From positions 69,176,157-69,240,156 of the forward strand of contig CAMTDV010000028.1 of assembly GCA_947069175.1 (NCBI GenBank): 64,000 nt of DNA, in the 5' to 3' direction. Source of the DNA: Scalesia atractyloides. Taxonomy: Eukaryota; Streptophyta; Magnoliopsida; Asterales; Asteraceae. Position numbers and translations under genes: made by a program. Each line of letters opens with the position of its first letter. Positions within the stretch are counted from its first letter, which is position 1. The notes under the pieces were generated by a model. That model worked only from the letters and a program-made list of their open reading frames with translations. It made no database searches and was not told the DNA's origin. This document shows, in pieces, positions 44,008-56,141 of this stretch.

Positions 44008-44693
44008 CAATGTTTCTATTATACGTGAATCAATATTTGTGCACTACCTTTTGTCGCTTACTATAAACTAGAACTTATTCCTCGTGTTGCGGAGCCAGAT
44101 TTTTTAATGTCTTTTGAGCAGTGGTGGAACTAGAAGAAAAATTCAGGGGTACCCCAATTTTTTTTTACCGTACATTTATAAAACAGAGCAACTTTTTATT
44201 GTATACTCAATGGCGGATCCAACTGTAACGCTTTGCTTTCCCATACTTCCTTTATCTAGAAACCGTGTATTATAATTGTTTATTTCTTTTTTGAAGCTTG
44301 TAATTCTCGTAATCATCTTTAACCGCATCGTTGTAAAACCGAGACTATGATCATAATGAAATCAAGATTCTTAATATTCATTCGTGGTAATGTTGTACGT
44401 GATTGGAAACGCTTGTGATCCGTGAAACTCGTAATCGTTAAACTAAATTCGTTACGAAAATATTAATTACCTATTCGTTTATTAAGTGAGTTAATTTAAT
44501 TAATTAATTAAATTAATTGATTAAATTAATTAATTAAATTAGTTAATAAAATTAATTAATTCCTTTTATATTAACATTAGAATTTAAATGTTAATATATA
44601 TATATATATATATAAAGTCTAAGGTCTAAATTGCAATTCTTGGATTCTTTAACTTCAGGGGCTATTTCTGCCATTTCTGAAACTAATATAAGA

Positions 44694-44698
44694 TTTTT
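44694..44698. repeat. Target-site duplication of element G (left)
   Basis: ttttt, matching 54315-54319. Low complexity, but in the right place at both ends. Confidence 0.75.
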
Positions 44699-45859
44699 TG
44701 TCACACCCCGACCTGCAGCGGAATAAGAGTCGGGGCATAATTGGGTTATCACCAAAGCTCATGATATTACTATTATGTTTCATATTTATTTAAATCAAAA
44801 TTACATTCTCAATAATCCAAACATGTCCATACAAATACAAAGAAAAATAACCAACTAAACAATTCCAAGCTCTAAACCATTTTATTCTTCTAGGTCAATC
44901 CTATGTGTTTCTGGCTGCAGCTGGTTCACCTGTATCATGTGTAAAAATGGGGGTTTTTGGGTCAACATAAGTTGGCGAGTGAACCTTGTTAGATAAACAT
45001 TTATAATTGATTTTCTTGTTATTTTATCAAGGAAAAATTGTGCAATAATCATAAGTGAGCAAATGTACAAAATCAAACAGTAGCAATAACAACCACAAAC
45101 TATAACATACAATAACATACCAACAGCATACCATAACATATCAACTTGCATAAATATATAACATGAATGAAACTGTGCGATCAAGGCTCAATCAAACGGA
45201 GCCGATCGTATTGCATGTACTGAAAATGATAAATGTCTGTGCGATCAAGGCTCAATCAAACGGAGCCGATCGTATGTTGGCACGCCAGGTTCACGCTCAT
45301 AATGTAATGGGGAACATGCTCAACGCTCATAATGTAATGGGGAGCGGCGGCCTATGAAATTGCATGTACTGAAAATAATGAATTAAATCTAACAATAACC
45401 ACACAAACAATTGAATCAAACTGAATACACATTTGTTCATGATATGATATATGCACAATGATTTAAGTATAATAAGTGGCAAGACACATGATACACCCCA
45501 AAAACGTGATTAAAACGGGGAATTTGTAAAGATTCACTCACATTGGGTGCGTTTGATTGGAGATGGTGAGATGCGCACGAGTTGGAAGAGTTGAACAACG
45601 AGAATTACTAACCTAAATAAATAACGGAAAATATAGTAAATGAGTGGATTTTATTAAGGATTTTAATGGAATTTTTAGATATATTTTTGTGAGTTTAAGG
45701 CTATTTCCTATCTTTAAAAACATTATTTTTAAGTATTTTTAATTGATTTTTAAATTAAATTAAATAATTAAAAATATAAAAATATGTTGACTTTTTTTCA
45801 TTGACCGTTGACCGTTGACCGTTTGACTTGTTGACCGGTTTTATTGTGTAATTGTATGC

Positions 45860-45935
45860 GCCGGGTGAGGCTCGAACCCGAGACCTCCCGTACGCGTGCA
45901 CGCAGCTCTACCAACTGAGCTACGTGTCTAACCCG
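45860..45935 (-). ncRNA. tRNA-like module 3 in 3' LTR of G
   Basis: Minus strand: tagctcagttggtagagc D-arm and ctcgggttcgagcctcac T-arm; almost unchanged from B. Confidence 0.55.
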
Positions 45936-46021
45936 AAATAATTCTGTTTTTAATTATACTTATATATTAACTCAGCTTATTCAAAATTCTTTTATTTTCA
46001 AAAACATTTTAAATCATCGAA

Positions 46022-46101
46022 CCGGTGCCATGTACAGGTCTCGAACCCGGGACCTGTGCTTTAACGCTACACACAGTCTACCGCTGGACTGTGTGTCTAA
46101 C
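46022..46101 (-). ncRNA. tRNA-like module 2 in 3' LTR of G
   Basis: Minus strand: acacacagtccagcggtaga, then caggtcccgggttcgagacc. Confidence 0.5.
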
Positions 46102-46194
46102 TTGGTTAATATACAGATTTTTATTATATTTAACAACTAACGTAAGTTAACCCGGTTCAGTTAGAAAAATAAAACGTTTTTTATTACGGAGAGG

Positions 46195-46275
46195 GTGCGT
46201 GTATCAGGGATCGAACTCGCGGCGTGTACGTATTATTTGCACACAGTCCACCGCTGGACTGTGTGTCTAACCCGT
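46195..46275 (-). ncRNA. tRNA-like module 1 in 3' LTR of G
   Basis: Minus strand: acacacagtccagcggtgga, then gccgcgagttcgatccctga. Confidence 0.5.
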
Positions 46276-47111
46276 TTAAAATATCAATTTTAATTATCCT
46301 TATAATGTTAGCACAGTTCATCTTCCCCGTTAGTTTTTACAGACAGTAGATTACCCCTCTGTTTTCTTGTTTTAAAACGATTAACACATTCATAAGACTG
46401 AGATGAAATGACAAAGACTGTGTTGGAAACAAACATACCGGAGGAATAATTCAACTCAGAATTCCGGCAAGGCGTCGGCTCTGTTTTTATGAACTTCAAC
46501 TGAGCAAGCAAATTATTCGTTTTGATTAGCTAAACGTGGAATTGAAGTGCTAAACAAGCGTTAACAGGGTGTTTAAATGTCCATACCGTTTCATAGCTGG
46601 AAATAAGGATTTCCAGAAATTTTCCGGCGAACTGGAATTATCTGATAACAGCGTCTGAATTCGATTTCAATTGAAAGGTCCGAGTTAGAAATAGCTTAAC
46701 AATTGATAGACCACAACGGTATTGAAAGACTTACCGTTTTGATGGAGAATACGGTTTTCCGGCGACTTGCAGAAACTTTCCGGTGAGTTCAAATAGCTTC
46801 TCCGGTGGACTGAAAATTGTGTGGAAATGTAATTGGAGGTTTGTAGAGTGTGTTTGAGTCGCAAGAGGGGACAAAGATTGAAGTATTCCTGGAATTGAAA
46901 GTTTTCGGTTATAAAAACCGATCCTTTCTCGAATTTAAGTTTATTCAAGGCAAACTTGATTGAAAGCGTCGGTGCACGTTAAACTCAGTAAACCGAGATC
47001 AATCAAACGTCTTTGGACGTTTGGTGACCGATTTCGGTTACAGTTGGCGTAACCGGTTGATTTATGGTTGTCTATAAGATTTATTTGTTTCCCATAGATG
47101 ACAGAAAACAA

Positions 47112-47196
47112 CAAGTGGCGGAGCGGTTATGCGTGTGAGTGTTAAGTCTTTGGAGTTCACAACCCGGCTGACCCGGGTTCGACTCCCGGCAGCCTC
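47112..47196 (+). ncRNA. Antisense tRNA-like module in 3' LTR of G (class II type)
   Basis: Plus strand: aagtggcggagcggttatgc, then ctgacccgggttcgactccc; opposite in sense to element G. Best-preserved of the antisense set. The copy in the 5' LTR of G is at 54049-54132. Confidence 0.58.
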
Positions 47197-47379
47197 ATTT
47201 TATTTTTATTTATTTTATTTTTACTTTTTATCAATTATAATTTTTATAGTTTAGTTTGTTTATTAATTATATATCATTAAAAATCAAAATAGCCATAAAT
47301 ACGCAACATGACATTTATAACTTGATATTCGATTACAAAACGGAGCGGGTTTGGAAACCCGTTTTTGACAAATGTTACA

Positions 47380-47394
47380 GTATCCCCTACTTTT
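47380..47394 (-). promoter_or_regulatory. Polypurine tract of element G
   Basis: Minus strand aaaagtaggggatac next to tgtaaca. Confidence 0.75.
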
Positions 47395-47413
47395 AGGAAT
47401 TTCGTCCCGAAAT

Positions 47414-48870
47414 TTAAGTAGTAGTAGTAGGAAAAATGTGTGGGTATTTTTCGCGCATTGAGTCTTCACGTTCCCAAGTAAACTCAGGTCCCCGTTTCGA
47501 CTCCCAGCGTACCCTAACAATTGGAATGCGACTCCGTCGTAGACGTTTTTCTCCGAAGTCCATGATCTCTACAGGTCTTTCAATAAAATGCATAGACTCA
47601 TCAATCTGAATATCTTCCAGAGGAATGTGGAGGTTTTCATCAGCGAGGCACTTCTTCAAGTTTGACACGTGGAATGTGGGATGAATCCTGTTGAGTTCTT
47701 CTGGTAGATCAAGCTTGTATGCTACAGGTCCTACTCTTTCGAGTATCTTGAAAGGTCCTACGTAGCGTGGTGCTAGCTTGCCTTTTTGACCAAAACGAAC
47801 TACTCCCTTCCACGGTGATACTTTTAAAAGTGCATGATCACCAATGTTAAACTCCAAAGGCTTTCGTCGTTTATCTGCATAACTCTTTTGACGACTTTGA
47901 GCCGCTAGAAGATTGTTTCGAATTTGATGGATCTTGTCTGTGGTTTCTTGAATCAATTCTGGACCAGTGATTTGAGCTTCCCCAATTTCGTGCCAACATA
48001 CTGGAGATCGGCACTTACGACCATATAAGGCTTCAAAAGGTGCCATGCCGATGCTTGAATGATAGCTGTTGTTGTACGAAAATTCAACTAATGGTAGATG
48101 AGCGTCCCAATTTCCCTTGAAGTCTATGACACATGCTCGAAGCATATCTTCAAGAGTTTGAATGGTGCGTTCAGATTGACCATCAGTTTGAGGATGATAG
48201 GCGGTACTGAGATCTAATCGCGTACCCAAAGCGGCTTGTACTGCTTGCCATGTTCGGGAAGTGAAACGACCATCACGATCAGAAATAATGCTTAACGGTA
48301 CACCATGTCGGCTTACGATTTCGCTGATATAAACACAAGCTAGTTTTTCGTTCTTGAAATCTTTGCGGATAGGAATAAAGTGAGCTGATTTTGTAAGTCG
48401 GTCAATTATCACCCATATAGTGTCATACCCACCAGAAGTGCGAGGTAACCCGGTAATGAAGTCCATGGTTATGTTTTCCCACTTCCATACAGGTATTTCA
48501 GGTTGGACCAGAAGTCCTGAGGGTCTTTGGTGTTCAACTTTCACCTTGGAACATGTAAGGCACTTAGAAACAAAAACAGCAATATCCTTTTTCATTCCCG
48601 GCCACCAATAGGTATACCGTAGGTCTTGATACATCTTATCGGCTCCTGGGTGTATAGAGTATCGTGTTTTGTGAGCCTCATTCATAAGAATTTCACGAAG
48701 GTTGTTGTGGGCAGGAATCCATATGCGATCTGGATAGTATAGAATAGAGTCGGATTTAGTTTCAATTTTTTTTTTAGTTTAGCTCCACAAGACGGCTCCT
48801 TGCGTACGTCTCTTTTCTGTTACTGAAACATGCTGGGCTTCTCGGATTTGATCTTTGATGTCGCTTACGA
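47414..48870 (-). CDS. pol: Element G integrase with chromodomain-like C-terminus (423-residue ORF, intact from zinc-binding domain)
   Basis: The ORF 48685-47414 has the zinc-binding domain (HKTRYSIHPG, CLTCSK), all three catalytic residues (Asp in ITMDFITGLP, Asp in SDRDGRFTS, Glu in TDGQSERTI), the C-terminal domain (GDHALLKVSPWKG) and the chromodomain-like end (VRWESKRGPEFTWE). Upstream to 48870 the pol sequence continues but is frame-broken at a ten-A run and a small indel, so no natural start is evident; the Met at 48685 is internal in relatives. It is near-identical to A's integrase without A's two frameshifts. Protein could only be made by unusual initiation or from a fused transcript. 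Confidence 0.82.
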
Positions 48871-49453
48871 TTTTATGCATAATAGTTTTGAGGGAACTGA
48901 TACGTTTGTAATGGTAAGGTATGTATCATAAAATAAAAACTTCAACCATAACGATATTTAAACCTACACGGAACTTTTCATAACCTCCTGGTAATGCTTT
49001 TGATCATTTGCCAAGAATACTTATATATAGGAAGTACCAACGGCGTATCCACCATATTCTTGTCAAATTTTCGTTGGCTTTATCAGTAAATCATGATCAG
49101 TTCTATGTGACTCTAAAACATAAACAACACAACAAACAAAACTTGAGTCTCAATTCTGAAATGATACATGACTAAATAATGACAGTACCTCTCTCGTTGA
49201 TTAGTCAGTCTATGTAAAAGTGTGACACAACCCAACTTCTTTAAATGATGAGATTGAGATACGTCGAGATGTATGATGATATGAATGTTAAATCAATGAG
49301 TATAGAACAAAACTGTAATATCAAATCGCATTAAAATTCTTGGATACATAATTTCCGAATTTTACAACTGGGATACGGAAAGATTGAGATAACATAAAGA
49401 AAACATTAAAACTAGACGATTGGAGTTGAGTCTTGATTCTTGGTGAGGAAAAA
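48871..49453 (-). other. Structured non-coding block of element G
   Basis: Homologous to 11437-12713 of B, with one copy of the 61-nt hairpin (49007-49067) and the gagagagg motif (about 49190-49200). It joins pol-derived sequence near 48870. Confidence 0.7.
49007..49067 (-). ncRNA. 61-nt conserved hairpin in element G
   Basis: Minus strand stem tttgacaagaata with tattcttggcaaa, loop ggatacgccgttggtacttc. Same length as both copies in B. Confidence 0.6.
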
Positions 49454-50823
49454 CTAGTTGAGTGATTCGTTTGGGCCGTTATTATTTTCAACAGTATTGG
49501 CGTTGATGTTATAAGCTCTTCCTCTTGCAGGTGGTGGAGCTTGGTTAGCTTGATTCACCGGATTTGCTTGAGCTTGGGCATGAATGATGTTCACCAAACG
49601 TGGACAAGTGTTTCTAAAGTGGTTTGGGTCTCCACAGTTGTAACAAGCCCGCATAGGTTGCACCATAGGATGGTTGGGTTGGTAGTATGATTGGGCTAAA
49701 TGTTGGGTAGGTGGTAGTAGTAGGGGTTGTTGGGCTTGACCCATTATTTGTTGGTGGGTTTGGGTTGAAGGCTGGTGGCGGTTCGTTTGCTGAGGCATGC
49801 GGCAGGTTTGAACAGTATGACCTGCGCGACCACAGCCGGTGCAATGCTGGCAGGGATGTTCAGGAAAATGGTGGTATTGGCAACGGTTGCATTTTGGTAG
49901 TGGGCCAGAGTATGGTCTTTTGTATGGTGCAGGTGAAGGGGCGACTTGGGTAATGGGTGCAGCCGGAATAGGGAAATTGGTTTGAGTGACAGCGAAGTTT
50001 CTGGTGTTGCGCTTCCTCTTGTTAGCAAACTTAGAGGAGGAGATGGAATGGTTTAAAGTTTGACCCTCAACGGGGGCTTTCTTTTTCTCTTCTTTAAACT
50101 TACCGTTGCGAATTCGATTCTCGGTCAGTTCAGTCGCTAGCTCCATAGCAGCTTCAAGTGTTGCTGGCGAAATGCTGAGAACTGAATCTTGAATTTTCGA
50201 GGGGAGACCTCGAATATAGTGTTCAACCAAGCAGTACACTGGGTGAACAAGTTGGGGATCATTTGGTTCAACTCTAGAAACCTTTTATTGTAGGTAGTAT
50301 GATCTCCTTCCTTTTGTTTTAACGAATGGAATTCATCTTCCAACTTCTTGATTTCGCTTCTTGGACAGAAACGTCTTGTCATTACTTCCCTTAACTCTTC
50401 CCATGTTAAGGCCATAGCATCTTCGATTCCCCTCTTCCCCTTTTCAGTATTCCACCAGGTGAGAGCTACCCCAAATAGTCTCCCGGTCGCATATCGAACC
50501 TTGCGATCATCGGGACAATCGCAGTTGAGGAAGGTGTTTTCCATTTCCTTAAACCAGTGGAGGAGAGCAGTGACACCTTCAGTCCCTTCAAATTTAGGAG
50601 GATCACAAGACTTGAAATGTTTATATGAGCACTTGCTGGTAGGAGAGTTGCCGATGTTCAGGTCATTTTGTTGGGGAGGATTAGTGGGATTTGTGGCGAG
50701 AGCTTGTTGTACTTGAACCACAATGTCAGGAAGCACTGCGGCCATTTGTTTCGCGATTTGTGTGGCCAAGCGTTCGTGAGACCTTCCAGATTTTCTACCC
50801 CCTCGTTGTTGTCTAGACGACAT
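49454..50823 (-). pseudogene. gag: Element G gag (one frameshift)
   Basis: Start ATG at 50823 (MSSRQQRGGRKSGRSHERLA), directly after the acceptor-like gttcctgtag. The gag core follows (KCSYKHFKSCDPPKFEG, ALTWWNTEKGKRG, MTRRFCPRSEIKKLEDEFH). One indel near 50236 shifts the frame in the NLFT-LIEHYIRGLP region. The second frame, to 49454, carries the Cys/His cluster and CYNCGDPNHFRNTC. It ends with a stop after GPNESLN, like B and unlike A, which runs into protease. A single-base event separates it from a full gag of about 450 residues. Confidence 0.88.
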
Positions 50824-51332
50824 CTACAGGAACATACATAAGAAGATTGTGAGTTTATGGAGTCTTTTTAGGTGTCATGTGTCTCAAAGAAAATGAAAAT
50901 AACATAAATATCAATAATGCAACTACATCCATAGGATGTCTTGGGTTTGCTCATGTTGGGCCTCAAATGTCCCCCATACCTCACCTATAGTCATGTGGGC
51001 CCCCATGGCTATTGGCTTGGTAGGATTCACATTAGTATTGGCGATTTAACACTCGCATCACCCGAATGCAAACCACAAAATATGCTTACGAGATGTATGG
51101 TCGGAATGTGTCCAGGTGTAGACACAATGACAACTCAAAGTGGGGTTAGCTCACACAACGTTTGGTATAGCATGCTTTGGCCTAATAGGTACTTCGTACT
51201 CTCATCGTTAGTCCCCAGGTAGGCAAACTGGTCCTTTATTTTGGATTTATACGAATGCCAGCCTAGACAGGACGTTCCGACTATCGGTACTGGTACCCTT
51301 CCAGTTACTACATGCCCGTCATGAGAACTCAC
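50824..51332 (-). other. Putative leader intron of element G
   Basis: Donor caaa|gtgagttc at 51332 and acceptor tatgttcctgtag at 50824 (minus strand); 509 bp. Confidence 0.55.
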
Positions 51333-51618
51333 TTTGATGAGATTGGAAAATACAAAAATCGTTGTAAAAGCAATCATGATAATGATGTGGTGTGTGCTTT
51401 CATGGATATGATATGTTATGAGAATATGATTCATGATAGGCATTATATGATAATATATACTTATGAACATGCTTGCATAACATTGAATGTAAAATTTAAC
51501 ATAAAACATATAAGCATCATGAAATTTGGCATGTAACACACAAAAATCTTAAAAATTTCTAAACAACTATAGTATAGGTTCTAAGGGTCTAATAACCTAT
51601 CCTATATCCCTATAGTCA

Positions 51619-51632
51619 TGGCTCTGATACCA
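51619..51632 (-). promoter_or_regulatory. Primer-binding site of element G
   Basis: Minus strand tggtatcagagcca, perfect initiator tRNA-Met complement. Confidence 0.92.
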
Positions 51633-51635
51633 ATC

Positions 51636-54314
51636 TGTCACACCTCGACCCGCAGCGGAATAAGAGTCGGGGCATAATTGGGTTATCACCAAAGCTCATG
51701 ATATTACTATTATGTTTCATATTTATATAAATCAAAATTACATTCTCAATAATCCAAACATGTCCATACAAATACAAAGAAAAATAACCAACTAAACAAT
51801 TCCAAGCTCTAAACCATTTTATTCTTCTAGGCCAATCCTATGTGTTTCTGGCTGCAACTGGTTCACCTGTATCATGTGTAAAAATGGGGGTTTTTGTGTC
51901 AACATAAGTTGGCGAGTGAACCTTGTTAGATAAACATTTATAATTGATTTTCTTGTTATTTTATCAAGGAAAAATTGTGCAATAATCATAAGTGAGCAAA
52001 TGTACAAAATCAAACAGTAGCAATAACAACCACAAACTATAACATACAATAACATACCAACAGCATACCATAACATATCAACTTGCATAAATATATAACA
52101 TGAATGAAACTGTGCGATCAAGGCTCAATCAAACGGAGCCGATCGTATTGCATGTACTGAAAATAATAAGTGTCTGTGCGATCAAGGCTCAATCAAACGG
52201 AGCCGATCGTATGTTGGCACGCCAGGTTCACGCTCATAATGTAATGGGGAACATGCTCAACGCTCATAATGTAATGGGGAGCGGCGGCCTATGAAATTGC
52301 ATGTACTGAAAATAATGAATTAAATCTAACAATAACCACACAAACAATTGAATCAAACTGAATACACATTTGTCATTGATGTGATATATGCACAATGATT
52401 TAAGTATAATAAGTGGCAAGACACATGATACACCCCAAAAACGTGATTAAAACGGGGAATTTGTAAAGATTCACTCACGTGGGTGCGTTTGATTGGAGAT
52501 GGTGAGATGCGCACGAGTTGGAAGAGTTGAACAACGAGAATTACTAACCTAAATAAATAACGGAAAATATAGTAAATGAGTGGATTTTATTAAGGATTTT
52601 AATGGAATTTTTAGATATATTTTTGTGAGTTTAAGGCTATTTCTTATCTTTAAAAACATTATTTTAAGTATTTTTAATTGATTTTTAAATTAAATTAAAT
52701 AATTAAAAATATAAAAATATGTTGACTTTTTTTCATTGACCGTTGACCGTTGACCGTTTGACTTGTTGACCGGTTTTATTGTGTAATTGTATGCGCCGGG
52801 TGAGGCTCGAACCCAGACCTCCCGTACGCGTGCACGCAGCTCTACCAACTGAGCTACGTGTCTAACCCGAAATAATTCTGTTTTTAATTATACTTATATA
52901 TTAACTCAGCTTATTCAAAATTCTTTTATTTTCAAAAACATTTTAAATCATCGAACCGGTGCCATGTACAGGTCTCGAACCCAGGACCTGTGCTTTAACG
53001 CTACACACAGTCCACCGCTGGACTGTGTGTCTAACTTGGTTAATATACAGATTTTTATTATATTTAACAACTAACGTAAGTTAACCCGGTTCAGTTAGAA
53101 AAATAAAACGTTTTTTATTACGGAGAGGGTGCGTGTATTAGGGATCGAACTCGCGGTGTGTGCGTATTATTTGCACACAGTCCACCGCTGGACTGTGTGT
53201 CTAACCCGTTTAAAATACCAATTTTAATTATCCTTATAATGTTAGCATAGTTCTTCTTCCCCGTTAGTTTTTACAGACAGTAGATTACCCCTCTGTTTTC
53301 TTGTTTTAAAACGAGTAACACATTCATAAGACTGAGATGAAATGACAAAGACTGTGTTGGAAACAAACATACCGGAGGAATAATTCAACTCAGAATTCCG
53401 GCAAGGCGTCGGCTCTGTTTTTATGAACTTCAACTGAGCAAGCAAATTATTCGTTTTGATTAGCTAAACGTGGAATTGAAGTGCTAAACAAGCGTTAACA
53501 GGGTGTTTAAATGTCCATACCGTTTCACAGCTGGAAATAAGGATTTCCAGAAATTTTCCGGCGAACTGGAATTATCTGATAACAGCGTCTGAATTCGATT
53601 TCAATTGAAAGGTCCGAGTTAGAAACAGCTTAACAATTGATAGACCACGACGGTATTGAAAGACTTACCGTTTTGATGGAGAATACGGTTTTCCGGCGAC
53701 TTGCAGAAACTTTCCGGCGAGTTCAAATAGCTTTTCCGGTGGACTGAAAATTGTGCGGAAATGTAATTGGAGGTTTGTAGAGTGTGTTTGAGTCGCAAGA
53801 GGGGACAAAGATTGAAGTATTCATGGAATTGAAAGTTTTCGGTTATAAAAACCGATCCTTTCTCGAATTTAAGTTTATTCAAGGCAAACTTGATTGAAAG
53901 CGTCGGTGCATCGGTTAAACTCAGTAAACCGAGATCAATCAAACGTCTTTGGACGTTTGGTGACCGATTTCGGTTACAGTTGGCGTAACCGGTTGATTTA
54001 TGGTTGTCTATAAGATTTATTTGTTTCCCATAGATGACAGAAAACAACAAGTGGCGGAGCGGTTATGCGTGTGAGTGTTAAGTCTTTGGAGTTCACAACC
54101 CGGCTTACCCGGGTTCGAGTCCCGGCAGCCTCATTTTATTTTTATTTATTTTATTTTTACTTTTTATCAATTATAATTTTTATAGTTTAGTTTGTTTATT
54201 AATATGTATCATTAAAAATCAAAATAGCCATAAATACGCAACGTGACATTTATAACTTGATATTCGATTACAAAACGGAGCGGATTTGGAAACCCGTTTT
54301 TGACAAATGTTACA
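51636..54314 (-). repeat. 5' LTR of element G (2679 bp)
   Basis: Same modules as the left LTR: tRNA-like 3 at 52795-52867, 2 at 52960-53035, 1 at 53126-53204, antisense at 54049-54132 (plus strand). The leader donor region has lost a few bases next to gtgagtg (near 52478). Confidence 0.92.
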
Positions 54315-54345
54315 TTTTTAATTAATAAAAAATATATCAGCAAAA

Positions 54346-54420
54346 CCGGATCCGCGGGACTCGAACCAGGGACCTCCGGTTCAACAAACAACAGCGCAAC
54401 CACTCCGCCAGGCGCACACA
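54346..54420 (-). ncRNA. Antisense tRNA-like module in LTR H
   Basis: Minus strand: gcgcctggcggagtggttgc (A-box-like), then ggtccctggttcgagtcccg (B-box-like). Same orientation relative to its LTR as in the A family, although the surrounding LTR is a different family. Confidence 0.6.
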
Positions 54421-54587
54421 TTTGATAGATCCCGGAAACACAAGGCTTTTAAGCCGTGTTTCTGGAGTAGGAAGTTGGTCGTGAACAGTAGGCGGCAGCT
54501 GCCCTTTGTGGGCGGGATTTTGAGTTTAAAACACTTTTTTACATTGATTACTCACTTAACTCATCTAACAACTAACCTAAACTTATC

Positions 54588-54597
54588 TTTATAAAAC
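54588..54597 (+). promoter_or_regulatory. TATA-like box of LTR H
   Basis: tttataaaac, about 180 bp after the antisense tRNA-like module. Confidence 0.5.
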
Positions 54598-54709
54598 ACA
54601 CCTCTAGTCCAAGCATTTTTACACTTTAATCTCCCTAAAATCTCTCTCAAAACCTTTCAAAACAGCTGTCAAATTCCAAGTTCGAGCAGATTGTACCCAT
54701 CTCACAAAA

Positions 54710-56141
54710 GTGAGCATATCTTACTCATTTCTCAACGAAATTATCTCATTCTTCTTTCTAAACACTTGGACAAACTTTAAGTTTGAATCCTAGGGTTCTC
54801 CATGGAGAACTCAGATCTGGAAATGCACTTAAATGTCCAAAAACTTTCTGTTTGTTTTCAAAAACTTTTCAAAACTTATATCTCTTCATCCAACTTGAGT
54901 TTAACTCATCTCAAACCTATATCCTAATGCCTACAACCACTCTTATGGTTGGGTAGGCTTAAAAACAAGGTTGAGACATTCAAAATAGAGGGTTTATCCT
55001 CATAAATATTCTGTTTTCATAGAGCTTCAAGCTCACAAGTGATGCAAGTTCATAGACTTGTTCATGTGTGTCCACCATGGTTAGCTTGGGCTATCCTAAC
55101 TCGAGACCACACATCACATGATGATTTTTCTAGACCTAAAGTGTCACCATGGACAGACTTTACATTCTTGTCATTTACATTCTTGTTCATATTATTGTTC
55201 TAGTACCCTCCTTGTTACCTATGGTGACTTGTGTAGTGGTGAATTATTCGAGGTTCCTAAATGGATGGTTCTACCTCCTACCTCCTCCATGACTTCCATG
55301 AAATCCTTGTTAGTATAGTTTATTATTATGTACATATAATATCCAAGGACTATATTATAATCCTAAAAACCAAAACCTTGATAATGACTATATAATCACC
55401 TATCAAGTTATTAAGTTACCACTAAGTATGTAATTCCTTGTCACGATTCTAATAGGTCCGGACCTATGAAATCACATTCAACCCTTATAGGTTACTATAG
55501 TGTCAAGAACAAGTGCTACATCTTAGTGAATACTTTTGTATCATCATACTTTATCACACTTTATTTTATCATGCTCAAATCCTCTGTCAAACTCGTTACT
55601 CATACGCCCTCGTTTTCCTCTTGTAGGATAACTCGGTGTTCATTCCATCAATCAACCCACTCCACAGATTTGTCAAGTTTGAAGACTTAGCAAAACCATG
55701 AGTACACTCGACCCACTTTTCGTTTTCAACACTTTTGGGTGTAACATGTTTGCTTATACCAAAACCACAACACTTTAACTTTATGAAATGCACAAACAAT
55801 CCTATACACATGAATACTTGATACGCTTACGTGATGCTTATATCTTGGACATTCCTTATGTGATACTTTAGTCATTAACTTGTTTTAAGCCTTCGTTTGA
55901 CATGTATAAGCGCTTTAGGGAGTAACGCATCCCCCTCCATCATGTATCTTGAGGCCATGTTAAAACATCGTGATTGCGTTAAGGGTTTGACTAGTAGTAT
56001 TGCATGCCTTGTATATGCTCCTGTAGAATCATAGTTGCCATGAGGATTTATTTAAACTTTATTCGTATACGTATGCTATGCTTAAACTTGTGTACTAGCC
56101 TTTGCTTTTGCATTGAATTGTTATTTTAAAACATGTTACAG
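54710..56141 (+). other. Candidate leader intron in LTR H
   Basis: cacaaaa|gtgagcat to aacatgttacag|gttgat, 1432 bp. No coding frame in this stretch is convincing. Confidence 0.3.

Larger units (their letters stand above)
44699..47379 (-). repeat. 3' LTR of element G (2681 bp)
   Basis: tRNA-like modules on the minus strand at 45860-45935 (module 3), 46022-46101 (module 2) and 46195-46275 (module 1); the antisense module on the plus strand at 47112-47196. Candidate mini-introns at 46655-46734 (80 bp) and 46500-46586 (87 bp). Leader donor at 45541 and acceptor at 44930. Two ggctc/gagcc hairpins near 45178-45210 and 45241-45275. Confidence 0.92.
44699..54314 (-). mobile_element. Element G: complete A-family element, gag plus integrase, no PR-RT-RH
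   Basis: Reading right to left: LTR 54314-51636, PBS, leader, gag, non-coding hairpin block, integrase-chromodomain, PPT, LTR 47379-44699. LTRs are 2679 and 2681 bp and about 1 per cent or so different, so it is recent. The internal region is 4256 bp. It looks like a mosaic of the gag-only (B-type) lineage and the 3' end of an A-type element. Confidence 0.93.

Noticed and set aside
44694..44698. ttttt as a weak TSD for G
   Set aside because: Low complexity made me doubt it. I kept it because the LTR ends are exact on both sides and H sequence resumes across the gap.
53619..54050. 143-residue minus-strand ORF in the right LTR of G
   Set aside because: It overlaps the candidate mini-exon/intron leader and the copy in the left LTR is broken; likely chance.
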